A DNA stretch of 64,000 nucleotides from Phycisphaerales bacterium (GTDB lineage: Bacteria > Planctomycetota > Phycisphaerae > Phycisphaerales > UBA1924). The notes beneath the pieces are model-generated. The model had not been told where the DNA came from, searched no databases, and saw only the letters and a list, made by a program, of their open reading frames with translations. The DNA is taken from contig JALHNL010000007.1 of NCBI GenBank assembly GCA_022843545.1, forward strand, positions 1 to 64,000, written 5' to 3'. This document shows positions 42,957 to 52,717 of this stretch, piece by piece. Within the stretch, counting starts at the first letter, position 1, and each line of letters begins with the position of its first letter. Both the position numbers and the translations under genes were made by a program.

Positions 42957-44446
42957 GCACCATCGACCCCGGAGCGCCGATCCTCGACACGCGCGAGCGC
43001 GTCACCGCCCGCAAGGTCAGCGCGGCGGAGATGGCCCGCGCCGCCCTCGACCGCGCGCAGGCCCTGCAAAAGACCCTCAACGCCTTCGTGGACCTCTTCC
43101 CGGACCAGGCCATGGAGCAGGCCCGCGCGGTGGACGCGCGGATCGCCCGGGGCGAGCCCGTGGGCGCGCTGGCGGGCGTGCCCGTGGCGATCAAGGACAA
43201 CATGAGCCTGGCCTACGGGCGCACCACCTGCTGCTCGCGGATCCTGGAGAACTACCGCGCGCCGTACACCGCCACGGCGGTGCAGAAGCTGATCGACGCG
43301 GGCGCGATCATCGTGGGCAAGACCACGATGGACGAGTTCGCGATGGGCTCCTCGGGCGAGCACTCCTGCTTCGGGCCCACCCGCAACCCGTGGGACCTGT
43401 CGCGCGTGCCGGGCGGATCATCCTCAGGCTCCACCGCCGCCGTCGCCGCGGGCATCGTGCCCGCCTCACTGGGCTCGGACACGGGCGGGTCAATCCGCCA
43501 GCCCGCGGGCTTGTGCGGGATTTACGGGCTCAAGCCCACCTACGGGCTGGTGTCGCGCTACGGGCTGGTGGCCTTCGCCAGTTCGCTGGACCAGATCGGC
43601 CCGCTGACCCGCACCGTGGACGACCTGGCCGCGATGCTCTCGGTGATCATGGGGCACGACGACATGGACTCCACCAGCGCCACCGCGCACGTGGACGCCA
43701 TGCGCGACCTGCACACGCCCGTTGACGGGCTCACGCTGGGCGTGCCCCGCCAGGCCCGCAGCACCGCCAACACCCCGGGCGTCGCCGCCGCGCTGGAGGC
43801 CGGCATCAAGACCTTCCGCGACCTGGGCGCGCGGATCATCGACATCGACCTCCCGCACATCGACCACGGCATCGCCGCTTACTACATCATCGCCCCGGCC
43901 GAGGCCAGCAGCAATCTGGCCCGCTTTGACGGCGTGCGCTACGGCCGCCGGGCGCAATTGGGCCCGGGCGAGGACCTCATGGCGCTGTACTGCAAGAGCC
44001 GCAGCGAGGGCTTCGGGCCCGAGGTGCAGCGCCGCATCATGCTGGGCACGCACGTGCTCAGCAGCGGGTACTTCGACGCGTACTACCTCACCGCGCTCAA
44101 GGTCCGCCGGCTCATCAAGAACGACTACGACGCCGCCTTCAAGCAGGGCTGCCACGCGATCCTCATGCCCAGCAGCCCCTCGCCCGCCTTCACGCTGGGC
44201 AGCAAGACCAGCGACCCGCTGGCGATGTACCTCGAAGACGTCTATACCGTGGGCGTCAACCTCGCGGGCCTGCCCGGGCTCACCATGCCCGGCGGCTTCG
44301 AGAAAGTCACCGACAACGGCCGCGCCGCCGAACTGCCTGTGGGCCTCCAGCTCGTAGGCCCTGCCCTGGGCGAGAACACCCTGCTGCGGATCGCGGCGAT
44401 GTTCGCCGACCGCACGACCTGGCACACCCGCCGGCCGGCGATCTGA
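42953..44446 (+). CDS. gatA: Asp/Glu-tRNA amidotransferase subunit A
   Basis: 497 residues of the amidase-signature family; releases ammonia from glutamine for tRNA-dependent amidation. The catalytic Lys is Lys81 (GVPVAIKDNMS); the cis-Ser and nucleophile Ser lie in PGGSSSGSTAAVAAG and GSDTGGSIRQPAG. The C-terminal part (NLAGLPGLTMPGG, LPVGLQLVGP) is standard. The start ATG overlaps the gatC stop, so translation is coupled. GatCAB use implies that this organism lacks a direct GlnRS or AsnRS route for at least one tRNA (inference). Confidence 0.95.
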   Translation: MSTIDPGAPILDTRERVTARKVSAAEMARAALDRAQALQKTLNAFVDLFPDQAMEQARAVDARIARGEPVGALAGVPVAIKDNMSLAYGRTTCCSRILENYRAPYTATAVQKLIDAGAIIVGKTTMDEFAMGSSGEHSCFGPTRNPWDLSRVPGGSSSGSTAAVAAGIVPASLGSDTGGSIRQPAGLCGIYGLKPTYGLVSRYGLVAFASSLDQIGPLTRTVDDLAAMLSVIMGHDDMDSTSATAHVDAMRDLHTPVDGLTLGVPRQARSTANTPGVAAALEAGIKTFRDLGARIIDIDLPHIDHGIAAYYIIAPAEASSNLARFDGVRYGRRAQLGPGEDLMALYCKSRSEGFGPEVQRRIMLGTHVLSSGYFDAYYLTALKVRRLIKNDYDAAFKQGCHAILMPSSPSPAFTLGSKTSDPLAMYLEDVYTVGVNLAGLPGLTMPGGFEKVTDNGRAAELPVGLQLVGPALGENTLLRIAAMFADRTTWHTRRPAI

Positions 44447-44457
44447 CGGCCGGGCCC

Positions 44458-44670
44458 CTACGCCCCCACCCGCCGACGCTCAACCGCCATCACCACCCCC
44501 GTCGCCGCCGGCAGGACCAGCAGGCCCACCACGGCCGCCAGTTCGGGCGTGCTCAGCCCGTGGAAGAACGTCGGGGCGAAGATCCAGACGATGACGCCGG
44601 CGGCCGTGAGGCTCACGGCGGCGGCAACAACGAGCGCCCAGCGGCGGGCGCGGAGGAGCGGTCGGGACAT
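44458..44670 (-). CDS. Small membrane protein, unknown function
   Basis: 70 residues with a basic N-terminus (MSRPLLRARRW) and two hydrophobic helices (ALVVAAAVSLTAAGVIVWIFA and LAAVVGLLVLPAATGVVMAV), ending in VERRRVGA. The positive charges at both ends suggest a hairpin with both termini inside. No family recognised. It converges with gatA (11 bp between stops). No good Shine-Dalgarno or TAnnnT element is clear, so the start is tentative. Confidence 0.55.
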   Translation of the reverse strand: MSRPLLRARRWALVVAAAVSLTAAGVIVWIFAPTFFHGLSTPELAAVVGLLVLPAATGVVMAVERRRVGA

Positions 44671-44735
44671 CGGGCACGGGCTCTCTAGCTCGCCAAAGGC
44701 GCGAGCGATGGGGACAACAGGGGGACAAGTTCAGG

Positions 44736-44770
44736 CCCGCCAAAGACACCCTTAGGGCTGCCCTGGCGGG
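44736..44770. other. Stable hairpin in the gap upstream of bamA
   Basis: CCCGCCA (44736-44742) pairs with TGGCGGG (44764-44770), with an inner CCC/GGG pairing. There is no T-tract, so it is not a clear terminator; role unknown. Confidence 0.4.
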
Positions 44771-44888
44771 GGGATGAGCATACTCGGCCACCCGGGGTCT
44801 ATCCCTGTACACATTGCCCGCATGGGCGAGCCTGTCGGCTGCCCCGCCCCCGGCGCGGAGACTTGGGGCACCCGGGAGGGACGGGAAG

Positions 44889-44917
44889 TTGTAGTCCGGC
44901 CTCATCGGGTGTATTGT
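44889..44917 (+). promoter_or_regulatory. Promoter TTGTAG-17-TATTGT of the bamA-lpxC cluster
   Basis: TTGTAG (44889-44894) and TATTGT (44912-44917) with 17-nt spacing. The -10 overlaps an alternative GTG at 44916 and is 10 nt from GTG 44928, which favours 44928 with a near-leaderless message. Confidence 0.55.
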
Positions 44918-44927
44918 GCCTGCCCCT

Positions 44928-47483
44928 GTGACCCCACACGCTGGACATCTCGCCGCCCGCACCCTCCCTCGCTCGCACGCCTTTGGCCTGATCGGGGGTC
45001 GATGGACCCGGTCGGTGGCTCTGGCGGCGTTGGCCGGGGGGATTCTGGCCTCATCCGGGCTGGCCCAGCCCATGCCCGCCACCCCCCCCACCCCCCCCGC
45101 CTCCCCGGCCGCTGAGGGCGAGCCGCGGGCGCGCATCCCCGCGCTGGCCCCGTTTGAGGACCGGCTGATCCGCGAGATCAAGGTGGTCGGGCTCAAGGAT
45201 GTGAGCGAGCAGCTCGTCCGCAACCAGATCCGCGCCGCGGCCGGGCGGCCCATGAAGGTGGAGACGGTGGAGTCGGACGTGGCCCGGCTGGTGCGCCTGG
45301 GGCGGTTCCGCGAGGTCTCGGCCTCGGTTCAGCCCTACGACGACCAGAGCGTGGGCGTGGTCTACACCCTCACCGAGGCGCCGGTCATCCGCAGCGTCGA
45401 GGTCGCGGGCAACCGGCAGGTGAGCGACCAGGAGATCGCGGCGGAAGTGAACATCCTGGCGGGCACGCCGGTGGACCCGTTCCAGATCGACCGCTCGCTG
45501 CGGAAGATCAAGGACCTGTACAAGGCGAAGGGCTACTACCAGGCCGACGTGACGGTGGACGAGAAGGAACTGGCCGAGTCGCAGATCCTGCTCTTCCGCG
45601 TGCGCGAGGGCGAGCGGCTGCGGGTGACGGACATCCGCTTCGACGGGAACAAGGCGATCGAGTCGGGGCTCCTGCGTCCCAACGTGAACACGAGCGTGTG
45701 GAACATCTTCAGCGCGGGCACGCTGGACGACGCGGTGCTGGATCAGGACGTGTCGAACCTGATCACGTACTACAAGGACCGCGGCTACCTCGACGTGCGG
45801 ATCGACCGCGCGATCCGTCCCTCGCCCGACGGCAAAGAAGCGATCATCACGTTCATCATCGAGGAAGGCCCGCTGTACACGCTGCGGGCGGTGCGGGCCG
45901 AGCTGGACGCCGGCGGCGGGATGATCTCCACCGGCAAGCCCACCACGGTCTACAGCGAGGAGCAGCTCGCGGGCCTGATGCTCATCAAGGCCGGCGACGT
46001 CTACAGCCTCGACAAGATCCGCAAGTCGATCGAAGCGGTCACCGACGCCTACGGCAAGCTCGGATACGCGGACGTGCGGGTCAACCGCGTGGAACTGCGC
46101 GACCCCGAGAAGCCCGAGGTCGAACTGCTGCTGCTCATCACCGAGGGGCGGCGATTCAAGACCGGCGTCGTCGGCACGCGCGGCAACGAGATCACCCGTC
46201 AGAACGTCGTCCGCCGGCAACTGCGCTTCTATCCCGACCGCCCGCTGGACACCGTGGGCATCCGCCAGAGCGAGCAGAACCTGCGTGAGACCGGGCTGTT
46301 CGCGGGCAACCGCAACGACGGTCCGCCGCCGCGCGTCATCGTCCAGAACGAGCGCGAGGACGAGCCGGGCTACCGCGACGCGCTGGTCGAGGTGCAGGAA
46401 ACCAACACGGGCTCGCTGTCGTTCGGCGCCGCCGTCAGTTCCGACCAGGGGCTGATCGGCAGCATCACCCTGCGGCAGGAGAACTTCGACATCGCCGACT
46501 TCCCGGACAGCTTCGACGAGCTCTTCCGCGGGCGGGCGTTCCGCGGGGGCGGGCAGCAGTTCAACCTGGTGGCCTCGCCGGGCACCGAGACGCAGAACTA
46601 CAGCATCAGCATCGCCGAGCCCTACCTGTTCGAGAGCGACTACTCGGGCTCCATCGGCGGCGGCTACAACTCGCGCGAGTTCGACGAATACCGCGAGCAG
46701 CGCTTCGGCGGGCAGATGGCGGTGGGGCGGCGCTTCGGCGAGCGCTGGACCGGGTCGATCACGGCCCGCGGGCAGTACGTGGACATCGGCGGGCTGGACA
46801 GCGACTCCATCATCGACCTGCTCGAGGTCGAGGGCGAGAACGTCCTGACGGGCATCGGCGCCCGCCTCCGCCGCACCACGCTCGATTCGAGCTTCCGCCC
46901 CAGCCGCGGGTCGCGCATCGAACTCACGGTTGAGCGGGTGGGCGCGCTGGGCGGGGACTACCAGTTCACCAAGCTCGGCGCGAGCGGCACGGTGTACTTC
47001 ACGGTCTACGAAGACTTCATGGGCCGCAAGACGATCGTGAACTTCCGCAACTCGGTGAACTACATCCCCGAGGGCGAGGACGAGGTCCCCATCTTCGAAC
47101 GCTACTTCCTGGGCGGTCGCGACTTCCGCGGGTTCGACTACCGCGGCGTCTCCCCGCGCGGGTTCAAGAACGGCGAGAACCCCGGCGATCCGCCAGTCAT
47201 CACCGACGACCCCTCCGGCGGCACCTTCTCGTTCTTCGCCGGCGTCGAGATCGAGCACCCGATCATCCAGGAAGTCATCAAGGGCGTGGCCTTCATCGAC
47301 ACCGGCACCGTCACCAACGACCCCGGGTTCGAGGAATACCGCGTCTCGGTCGGCGTGGGCATCCGCCTGTATCTCGAGCAGCTCGGGCCGGTCCCGCTGG
47401 CCTTCGACTTCGGCTTCCCCCTGCTGAAGGAAGACGGCGACCAGGAGCAGTTGTTCTCGTTCAGCCTCGACCTGCCCTTCTGA
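44928..47483 (+). CDS. bamA: Outer membrane protein assembly factor BamA
   Basis: 851 residues. Core subunit that folds beta-barrel proteins into the outer membrane. A signal sequence (hydrophobic SVALAALAGGILASSGLA) is followed by a Pro-rich linker and five POTRA-type domains (starting IREIKVVGLKDVSEQ, IRSVEVAGNRQVSD, VTDIRFDGNKAIES, YTLRAVRAELDAGG and FKTGVVGTRGNEIT). The C-terminal barrel (about 505-851) contains the loop-6 motif FRGF in GGRDFRGFDYRG and ends FSFSLDLPF, a normal C-terminal Phe beta-signal. Start GTG 44928 chosen from promoter position; GTG 44916 is the alternative. It heads a cluster with skp, lpxD and lpxC. Confidence 0.92.
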   Translation: MTPHAGHLAARTLPRSHAFGLIGGRWTRSVALAALAGGILASSGLAQPMPATPPTPPASPAAEGEPRARIPALAPFEDRLIREIKVVGLKDVSEQLVRNQIRAAAGRPMKVETVESDVARLVRLGRFREVSASVQPYDDQSVGVVYTLTEAPVIRSVEVAGNRQVSDQEIAAEVNILAGTPVDPFQIDRSLRKIKDLYKAKGYYQADVTVDEKELAESQILLFRVREGERLRVTDIRFDGNKAIESGLLRPNVNTSVWNIFSAGTLDDAVLDQDVSNLITYYKDRGYLDVRIDRAIRPSPDGKEAIITFIIEEGPLYTLRAVRAELDAGGGMISTGKPTTVYSEEQLAGLMLIKAGDVYSLDKIRKSIEAVTDAYGKLGYADVRVNRVELRDPEKPEVELLLLITEGRRFKTGVVGTRGNEITRQNVVRRQLRFYPDRPLDTVGIRQSEQNLRETGLFAGNRNDGPPPRVIVQNEREDEPGYRDALVEVQETNTGSLSFGAAVSSDQGLIGSITLRQENFDIADFPDSFDELFRGRAFRGGGQQFNLVASPGTETQNYSISIAEPYLFESDYSGSIGGGYNSREFDEYREQRFGGQMAVGRRFGERWTGSITARGQYVDIGGLDSDSIIDLLEVEGENVLTGIGARLRRTTLDSSFRPSRGSRIELTVERVGALGGDYQFTKLGASGTVYFTVYEDFMGRKTIVNFRNSVNYIPEGEDEVPIFERYFLGGRDFRGFDYRGVSPRGFKNGENPGDPPVITDDPSGGTFSFFAGVEIEHPIIQEVIKGVAFIDTGTVTNDPGFEEYRVSVGVGIRLYLEQLGPVPLAFDFGFPLLKEDGDQEQLFSFSLDLPF

Positions 47484-47554
47484 CCCCGCCCGGCGGGTGT
47501 TCGGGACCGTTCAAGTTCGCGTCGCTGAAGCCGGTTGGCCCGTCCCGGCGAAGG

Positions 47555-47560
47555 TACAAT
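47555..47560 (+). promoter_or_regulatory. TACAAT -10-like element upstream of the Skp-like gene
   Basis: TACAAT lies 37 nt upstream of ATG 47598. A TTGGCC sits only 14 nt further upstream, so the -35 is uncertain. It may give an internal promoter for skp-lpxD. Confidence 0.35.
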
Positions 47561-47597
47561 GCGTACGCATCCCCCTTTCACCGAAGGAAGCTCTCTC

Positions 47598-48239
47598 ATG
47601 GCGATTCGCAGCGCTCGTTGGTCCACCGGTCTGGCTCTGTGCATGGCTATCGGCGCCCTGGGCGTCGGTGGCGTGGGCGCGGGCATGGCGTACTCCGCCG
47701 TGGCCCGGCGCGCGGCCCCCCCCGCCGCGGTGGTGGCGACGTTCGACCTGGAGCGCGTCTTCAACAGCCTCGAGGAGCGCACGGCCCGTCAGACGGAGTT
47801 CAAGACCTACGCCGACTCGCTGCAGAAGGAACTGACGGACCTTGAGGGCAAGCTCAAGGACGAGCAGAGCAAGGTCGACGCGCTGCCCGAGGGCCCGGAC
47901 AAGACCAAGGCCCGCGCCGCGTTCGTCGAGATGCGCCTGAACGCCGAGGTGAAGAAGAAGGTGGCCGAGGCCCTGCTCGAGCAGCGCGGCGGCCAGACCT
48001 TCGTGGACCTGTACCGCAAGATCAACGCGGGCGTGGCCACCCTGGCCAAGCAGAACAACTACACGATCGTGCTCTCGTCCGACGAGAAGGCGGTCATCCC
48101 CGACGGCGCGTCGTCGCAGGACATCCAGCGCGTCATGCAGCTGCGCCGGCTGTACTACGTCGCCCCCGGTCATGACGTGACCGACGACCTCATCACCCTG
48201 CTGAACAACGAGTTCAAGGCCGGCGGCAAGCCCGGCTGA
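47598..48239 (+). CDS. OmpH/Skp-family periplasmic chaperone
   Basis: 213 residues. A signal peptide ([27 protein letters not shown]) precedes the Skp-type core: [50 protein letters not shown], a strand followed by a long coiled-coil tentacle, then [29 protein letters not shown], the returning strand. Skp holds unfolded outer-membrane proteins for delivery to BamA, in keeping with its place between bamA and lpxD. The ATG has AAGGAAG about 7 nt upstream; the frame extends upstream to 47535 without relevant sequence. Confidence 0.85.
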   Translation: MAIRSARWSTGLALCMAIGALGVGGVGAGMAYSAVARRAAPPAAVVATFDLERVFNSLEERTARQTEFKTYADSLQKELTDLEGKLKDEQSKVDALPEGPDKTKARAAFVEMRLNAEVKKKVAEALLEQRGGQTFVDLYRKINAGVATLAKQNNYTIVLSSDEKAVIPDGASSQDIQRVMQLRRLYYVAPGHDVTDDLITLLNNEFKAGGKPG

Positions 48240-48298
48240 TCCTCCGCGGCCCGCAAACACGTCTACTCACCCCGGCCCCGTCAGGCCCGGAGCGCCCC

Positions 48299-49396
48299 TT
48301 GACCGCCACGCCCGCCCAGACCAAACCCCCGACCCCGCCCGGCGCGGGAGGTGGGCCCGTGGATGTCGCCGCCATGCTCGCCAAGGGCATGGTCACCTCG
48401 GGCCTGGTCGCCTCGGTGCTCAAGGCTGAACTCGTCGGCCCGCCCGACCTGGTCATCACCGGGTTTGACGCTATCGACACCGGCGGCCCGGGCGTGCTGA
48501 CGTTCATCCGCGACCACACCTACACCGCGGCATGGGCCAAAAGCCGCTGCTCGGCGGCCATCGTCACCCGCGGGCTGAAGATCGATGGGCATGACCCGAG
48601 CAAGCGGGCCCTGCTCATCGTCCCCGACGCCGAGATGGCGGTGGTGCAGTTGCTCAAGCTGATCACCCCGGCCGAGGTGGTCGCGCCCGGGCGGCACCCC
48701 ACCGCGATCATCGACCCTTCGGCGCACCTGGACCCCAGCGTTGCGGTGGCGGCGGGCGTGGTCATCGGGCCCGGGTGCCACGTCGGGGCGGGCGTGAGCA
48801 TCGGCATCCACTCGATCCTGGGCAAAGACGTGCGGATCGGCCCCGGTTCGCGGATCGGGCCGCGCGTTCACGTGGGCGACCGTTCCGTCCTGGGGTCCAA
48901 CGTCATCCTGCACACCGGAGTGGTGCTGGGGTGCGACGGGTTCGCCTATCGACCCAATCCCGACGGCTCGGGCTACGTGAAGCTGCCCCACGCCGGCAAC
49001 GTGGTCGTCGAGGACAACGTCGAGATCGGCGCCAACTCGTGCATCGATCGCGGGCGCTTCGGGCCCACCCGCATCGGTCTGGGCACCAAGATCGACAACC
49101 TCGTCCAGATCGCCCACAACTGCCAGATCGGCAAGCACGTCATCATCTGCGGCTGCACCGGCATCGCCGGCAGCGTGCGCATCGGCGACCACGCGGTGGT
49201 GGGCGGGCATGTGGGCATCGCCGACAACCTGACCATCGGGCGCAACGCCAAGGTCGGGGCCAAGTCGGCGGTCATGCACAGTGTGCCCGACGACGGGTAC
49301 ATCGCGGGCGTCCCCGCCTTGCTCGGGCGCGAGGCGTTCAAGCTCGTGGCCTATGTCCGGCGGATGCTCACCGACCGGGGCAAAGGCCCGGGCTGA
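48299..49396 (+). CDS. lpxD: UDP-3-O-acylglucosamine N-acyltransferase
   Basis: 365 residues. Third step of lipid A synthesis: adds an N-linked hydroxyacyl chain from acyl-ACP to UDP-3-O-acylglucosamine. The N-terminal uridine-binding domain is followed by a left-handed beta helix (hexapeptide repeats such as [33 protein letters not shown]). The catalytic His is His273 in [10 protein letters not shown]. The C-terminal helix ([14 protein letters not shown]) is typical. It starts at TTG 48299, with GGAG 6 nt upstream. It has an N-terminal Pro/Thr-rich extension of about 20 residues. Confidence 0.93.
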   Translation: MTATPAQTKPPTPPGAGGGPVDVAAMLAKGMVTSGLVASVLKAELVGPPDLVITGFDAIDTGGPGVLTFIRDHTYTAAWAKSRCSAAIVTRGLKIDGHDPSKRALLIVPDAEMAVVQLLKLITPAEVVAPGRHPTAIIDPSAHLDPSVAVAAGVVIGPGCHVGAGVSIGIHSILGKDVRIGPGSRIGPRVHVGDRSVLGSNVILHTGVVLGCDGFAYRPNPDGSGYVKLPHAGNVVVEDNVEIGANSCIDRGRFGPTRIGLGTKIDNLVQIAHNCQIGKHVIICGCTGIAGSVRIGDHAVVGGHVGIADNLTIGRNAKVGAKSAVMHSVPDDGYIAGVPALLGREAFKLVAYVRRMLTDRGKGPG

Positions 49397-49403
49397 TCAG
49401 GAC

Positions 49404-49436
49404 TCGACAATTGGCGAGCGGGCACTAACATACGCT
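49404..49436 (+). promoter_or_regulatory. Promoter elements of lpxC: TCGACA-16-TAACAT, overlapping TACGCT
   Basis: TCGACA (49404-49409), 16 nt, TAACAT (49426-49431), 10 nt before ATG 49442. TACGCT (49431-49436) overlaps it and is 5 nt from the ATG. Either gives a leaderless or nearly leaderless lpxC message; no Shine-Dalgarno is seen. Confidence 0.45.
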
Positions 49437-49441
49437 TGGGG

Positions 49442-50359
49442 ATGCCCACGCCCGTCGCCCATCTTGCGCGCCGCACCGTGTGCCGGCCCGTCGGCTTCGA
49501 CGGCGTGGGCCTGTTTTCGCCCCTGCACACCCGCATCACGGTGTTGCCCGCGCCCTCGGGCGCGGGGATCGTGTTCCATCGCACCGACCTTCCCGGGCAG
49601 CCGTCGATCCCCGCCAAGGTGGGCCACGTGGCCACCGCGCCGCGCAAGACCGTGCTGGTCGCCAAACCCGGCGACGCCTCGGCGGGGGGGGCGGGCGTCC
49701 ACACGGTCGAGCACCTGCTCTCGGCGATGGCGGGTTTGGGGATCACCGACGCGTACGTCGAGGTCGCGGGGGCGGAGATCCCCATGATGGACGGTTCGTC
49801 CGCCCCCTTCGCCACCGCTCTGCGCGACGCGGGCGTGGGCCCCGCCGCGGTCAACGGCACGGGGCACCACCCGGTCGAGCCCATCGTGGTGACCAAGACG
49901 GTGAGAGTGGACAAGGGCTCGGCGTGGGCCGAGGTCCAGCCTCTGCCCGCGGGCGGGCGGCCCCGGATGGAAGCGGAGTATCGCCTGGACTACGGCGCGG
50001 GCGCGCCGATCGCGCCGCAATCAGCGGCGTTCACGCTGTTCTACGACGAGCCGGAGGTCGCCGGGTACATGCGCGACGTGGCCCCCGCGCGCACCTTCGC
50101 CACGCTGGCCGAGGCTCTGCAGATGCGCCAGGCCGGGCTCTTTTCGCATCTGCGCGAGGGCGACACGCTGGTGATCGGGCCCGAAGGGCCCGTGGGCGGG
50201 CCCTACCGCCTGCCCGACGAGCCGGCCCGCCACAAACTGCTGGACCTGATCGGGGACCTGAGCCTGGCGGGGCGTCCGATCATCGCGAAGGTGGTGGCGA
50301 GCCAGTCGGGGCACGCGCTGAACCACGAATTGGCGGCGGCTCTGCTGGGGCAGTACTGA
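49442..50359 (+). CDS. lpxC: UDP-3-O-acyl-N-acetylglucosamine deacetylase
   Basis: 305 residues. The zinc-dependent committed step of lipid A synthesis. The first zinc-ligand region is VHTVEHLLSAMAGLGI and the second DEPARHKLLDLIGDLSLAG, which supplies His and Asp ligands; SGHALNHELAAAL holds the catalytic His near the C-terminus. FDGVGLFSP and MMDGSSAPF are also family motifs. It is a standalone enzyme, not the LpxC-FabZ fusion known in some phyla. It follows lpxD by 45 bp. An in-frame start at 49436 would overlap the -10 element. Confidence 0.93.
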   Translation: MPTPVAHLARRTVCRPVGFDGVGLFSPLHTRITVLPAPSGAGIVFHRTDLPGQPSIPAKVGHVATAPRKTVLVAKPGDASAGGAGVHTVEHLLSAMAGLGITDAYVEVAGAEIPMMDGSSAPFATALRDAGVGPAAVNGTGHHPVEPIVVTKTVRVDKGSAWAEVQPLPAGGRPRMEAEYRLDYGAGAPIAPQSAAFTLFYDEPEVAGYMRDVAPARTFATLAEALQMRQAGLFSHLREGDTLVIGPEGPVGGPYRLPDEPARHKLLDLIGDLSLAGRPIIAKVVASQSGHALNHELAAALLGQY

Positions 50360-50382
50360 CCCCTGAGCGGGCTGGTCCGGCA

Positions 50383-50405
50383 AGAACTTTCAAAATGTTC
50401 TGAAA
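50383..50405. promoter_or_regulatory. Overlapping palindromes upstream of the GbsR/MarR gene, operator candidate
   Basis: AGAAC-N9-GTTCT (50383-50401) overlaps TTTCA-N8-TGAAA (50388-50405), in an AT-rich stretch just upstream of the -35 of the regulator gene. Autoregulation is plausible. Confidence 0.45.
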
Positions 50406-50410
50406 CCTTG

Positions 50411-50439
50411 TTGCTTGGCGTCCGAAGTGTCTCTAGACT
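50411..50439 (+). promoter_or_regulatory. Promoter TTGCTT-17-TAGACT of the GbsR/MarR gene
   Basis: TTGCTT (50411-50416) and TAGACT (50434-50439), 17-nt spacing, leader of about 30 nt. Confidence 0.55.
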
Positions 50440-50475
50440 CTGTCGGAGGCGGGCGGCGCTGTTGTCAAGCTGACC

Positions 50476-51054
50476 ATGTCATCCTCATCGCGACATTCCG
50501 GGGCGGACCTCAGCGCGGCGCAGGACCGCTTTATCGCCGCGTGGGGGCAGATGGGCAGCACCTGGGGCATCAGCCGAACGATGGCGGAGGTCCACGCGCT
50601 GCTGTACATCCTGGGTCAGCCGCTGTGCACCGACGACGTGATGGCCCGCCTGAAGATCAGCCGGGGCAACGCGTCGATGTCGCTGCGGGCCCTTTTGGAC
50701 TGGGGCGTGGTGGCGCGGGTTCACAAGCGCGGGGACCGCAAGGAGTACTTCGCGGCGGAGCAGGACGTGTGGGCCCTGACGCAGGCGATCCTGCGCGAGC
50801 GGGTGAAGCGCGAGATCCGCCCGGTGCTGGGCGCGCTGTACGAAATCCGCGAGCTCACCGGCGGGCGGGCGCCCTCGGGCGAGAGTGAGCGGGCGCAGCG
50901 CCTGGGCGAGCACAACCGGCGCGTGGACGACATGATCGAACTGGTGCGCACGCTTGAGCAACTCTCCGCGAAGCTCACCGAGCTGCCGCCCGACGCGCTG
51001 CGCGGGACCGCCTCGGCTCTGCAGGCCGACAACGACCTGGGGGAGGAGCGATGA
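50476..51054 (+). CDS. GbsR/MarR-family transcriptional regulator
   Basis: 192 residues. A winged helix-turn-helix of GbsR type: DRFIAAWGQMGSTWGISRTMAEVHALLYILGQPLCTDDVMARLKISRGNASMSLRALLDWGVVARVHKRGDRKEYFAAE, where the RGNASMSLRAL helix is the recognition helix. A C-terminal dimerisation helix region follows (NRRVDDMIELVRTLEQLSAKL). Regulators of this type in planctomycetes and Bacteroidetes often control lipid or osmolyte genes; the target here is unknown. Its own promoter carries overlapping palindromes. It overlaps the next gene by 4 bp (ATGA). Confidence 0.88.
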   Translation: MSSSSRHSGADLSAAQDRFIAAWGQMGSTWGISRTMAEVHALLYILGQPLCTDDVMARLKISRGNASMSLRALLDWGVVARVHKRGDRKEYFAAEQDVWALTQAILRERVKREIRPVLGALYEIRELTGGRAPSGESERAQRLGEHNRRVDDMIELVRTLEQLSAKLTELPPDALRGTASALQADNDLGEER

Positions 51055-51458
51055 GCGCCGCCCCGGTCACCCCGATCTCCACGCTTCAGGGCTCCACCTC
51101 CCCCGCGGGCGTGGTGCGCGTTCTGTGGGATGTCTCGCACGCGCTGGACGACCGCTCGATCCGCGGCGAGGACCCGCCCCCCGCCACGCTGGAGTGGCGC
51201 GTGTGGCGCGATGAGCCCGCGGGCGCTTGGCTGGCTTCCTGCACGCTCACCCGCGCCGGACAGGCCCGCGCCATCGTGGATCGCGCCGCCGTCACCCGTC
51301 GGCTGGACGAGGCCTCGGGCGTGGAACAGTTCGAGGCGGGCGAGGACCTCTTGCTGTGCCGGCGCGGGGACAGGCTGCTGCTGGCCCGCGGCGCGGTGAT
51401 CGCCCGGCTGGACCCCCGCGGCGGCCGGATCGACCGCCCCGCGCTCGTGCGCGGCTGA
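51051..51458 (+). CDS. Small protein of unknown function, coupled to the GbsR/MarR gene
   Basis: 135 residues, no signal peptide or membrane segment. It is mostly short beta strands (TLEWRVWRDEPAGAWLASCTLTRAG, DLLLCRRGDRLLLARGAVIARLDPRGGRI). No family recognised. The ATG overlaps the stop of the regulator, so the two are made together; it could be a partner or modulator of the regulator, which is inference from linkage only. Confidence 0.65.
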   Translation: MSAAPVTPISTLQGSTSPAGVVRVLWDVSHALDDRSIRGEDPPPATLEWRVWRDEPAGAWLASCTLTRAGQARAIVDRAAVTRRLDEASGVEQFEAGEDLLLCRRGDRLLLARGAVIARLDPRGGRIDRPALVRG

Positions 51459-51548
51459 CCGTTGATTGATCGGTGTTGGGGATGGCGCACAGAATCGTGC
51501 CACCCGGGCCGGCCCGCGCACTACCATCGGTCAGCACGGAGGCCAGCC

Positions 51549-52619
<1,071 letters not shown>

Positions 52620-52677
52620 TCCGGGCAAGGACTCATCCGCGGGTCCGGCTGTCACACGCTCAGACACTTTGCACTTC

Positions 52678-52713
52678 CCTCCTTGGGGCTGGAACCCACC
52701 CGCCCCAAGGAGG
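52678..52713 (+). promoter_or_regulatory. 12-bp hairpin that sequesters the Shine-Dalgarno of the 52718 gene
   Basis: Bases 52678-52689 pair perfectly with 52702-52713 around a 12-nt loop. The 3' arm contains the entire AAGGAGG Shine-Dalgarno (52707-52713), 4 nt before ATG 52718. No T-tract follows, so it is not a normal terminator. It could act as a translational switch, such as a thermosensor or protein- or RNA-relieved structure. Confidence 0.7.
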
Positions 52714-52717
52714 TCTC

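Noticed and set aside
45051-47258. 735-residue open frame antisense to bamA
   Set aside because: GC-rich codon bias leaves long antisense frames open. This one has low-complexity Val/Asp/Leu/Arg content and no domain, while the plus strand is clearly BamA.
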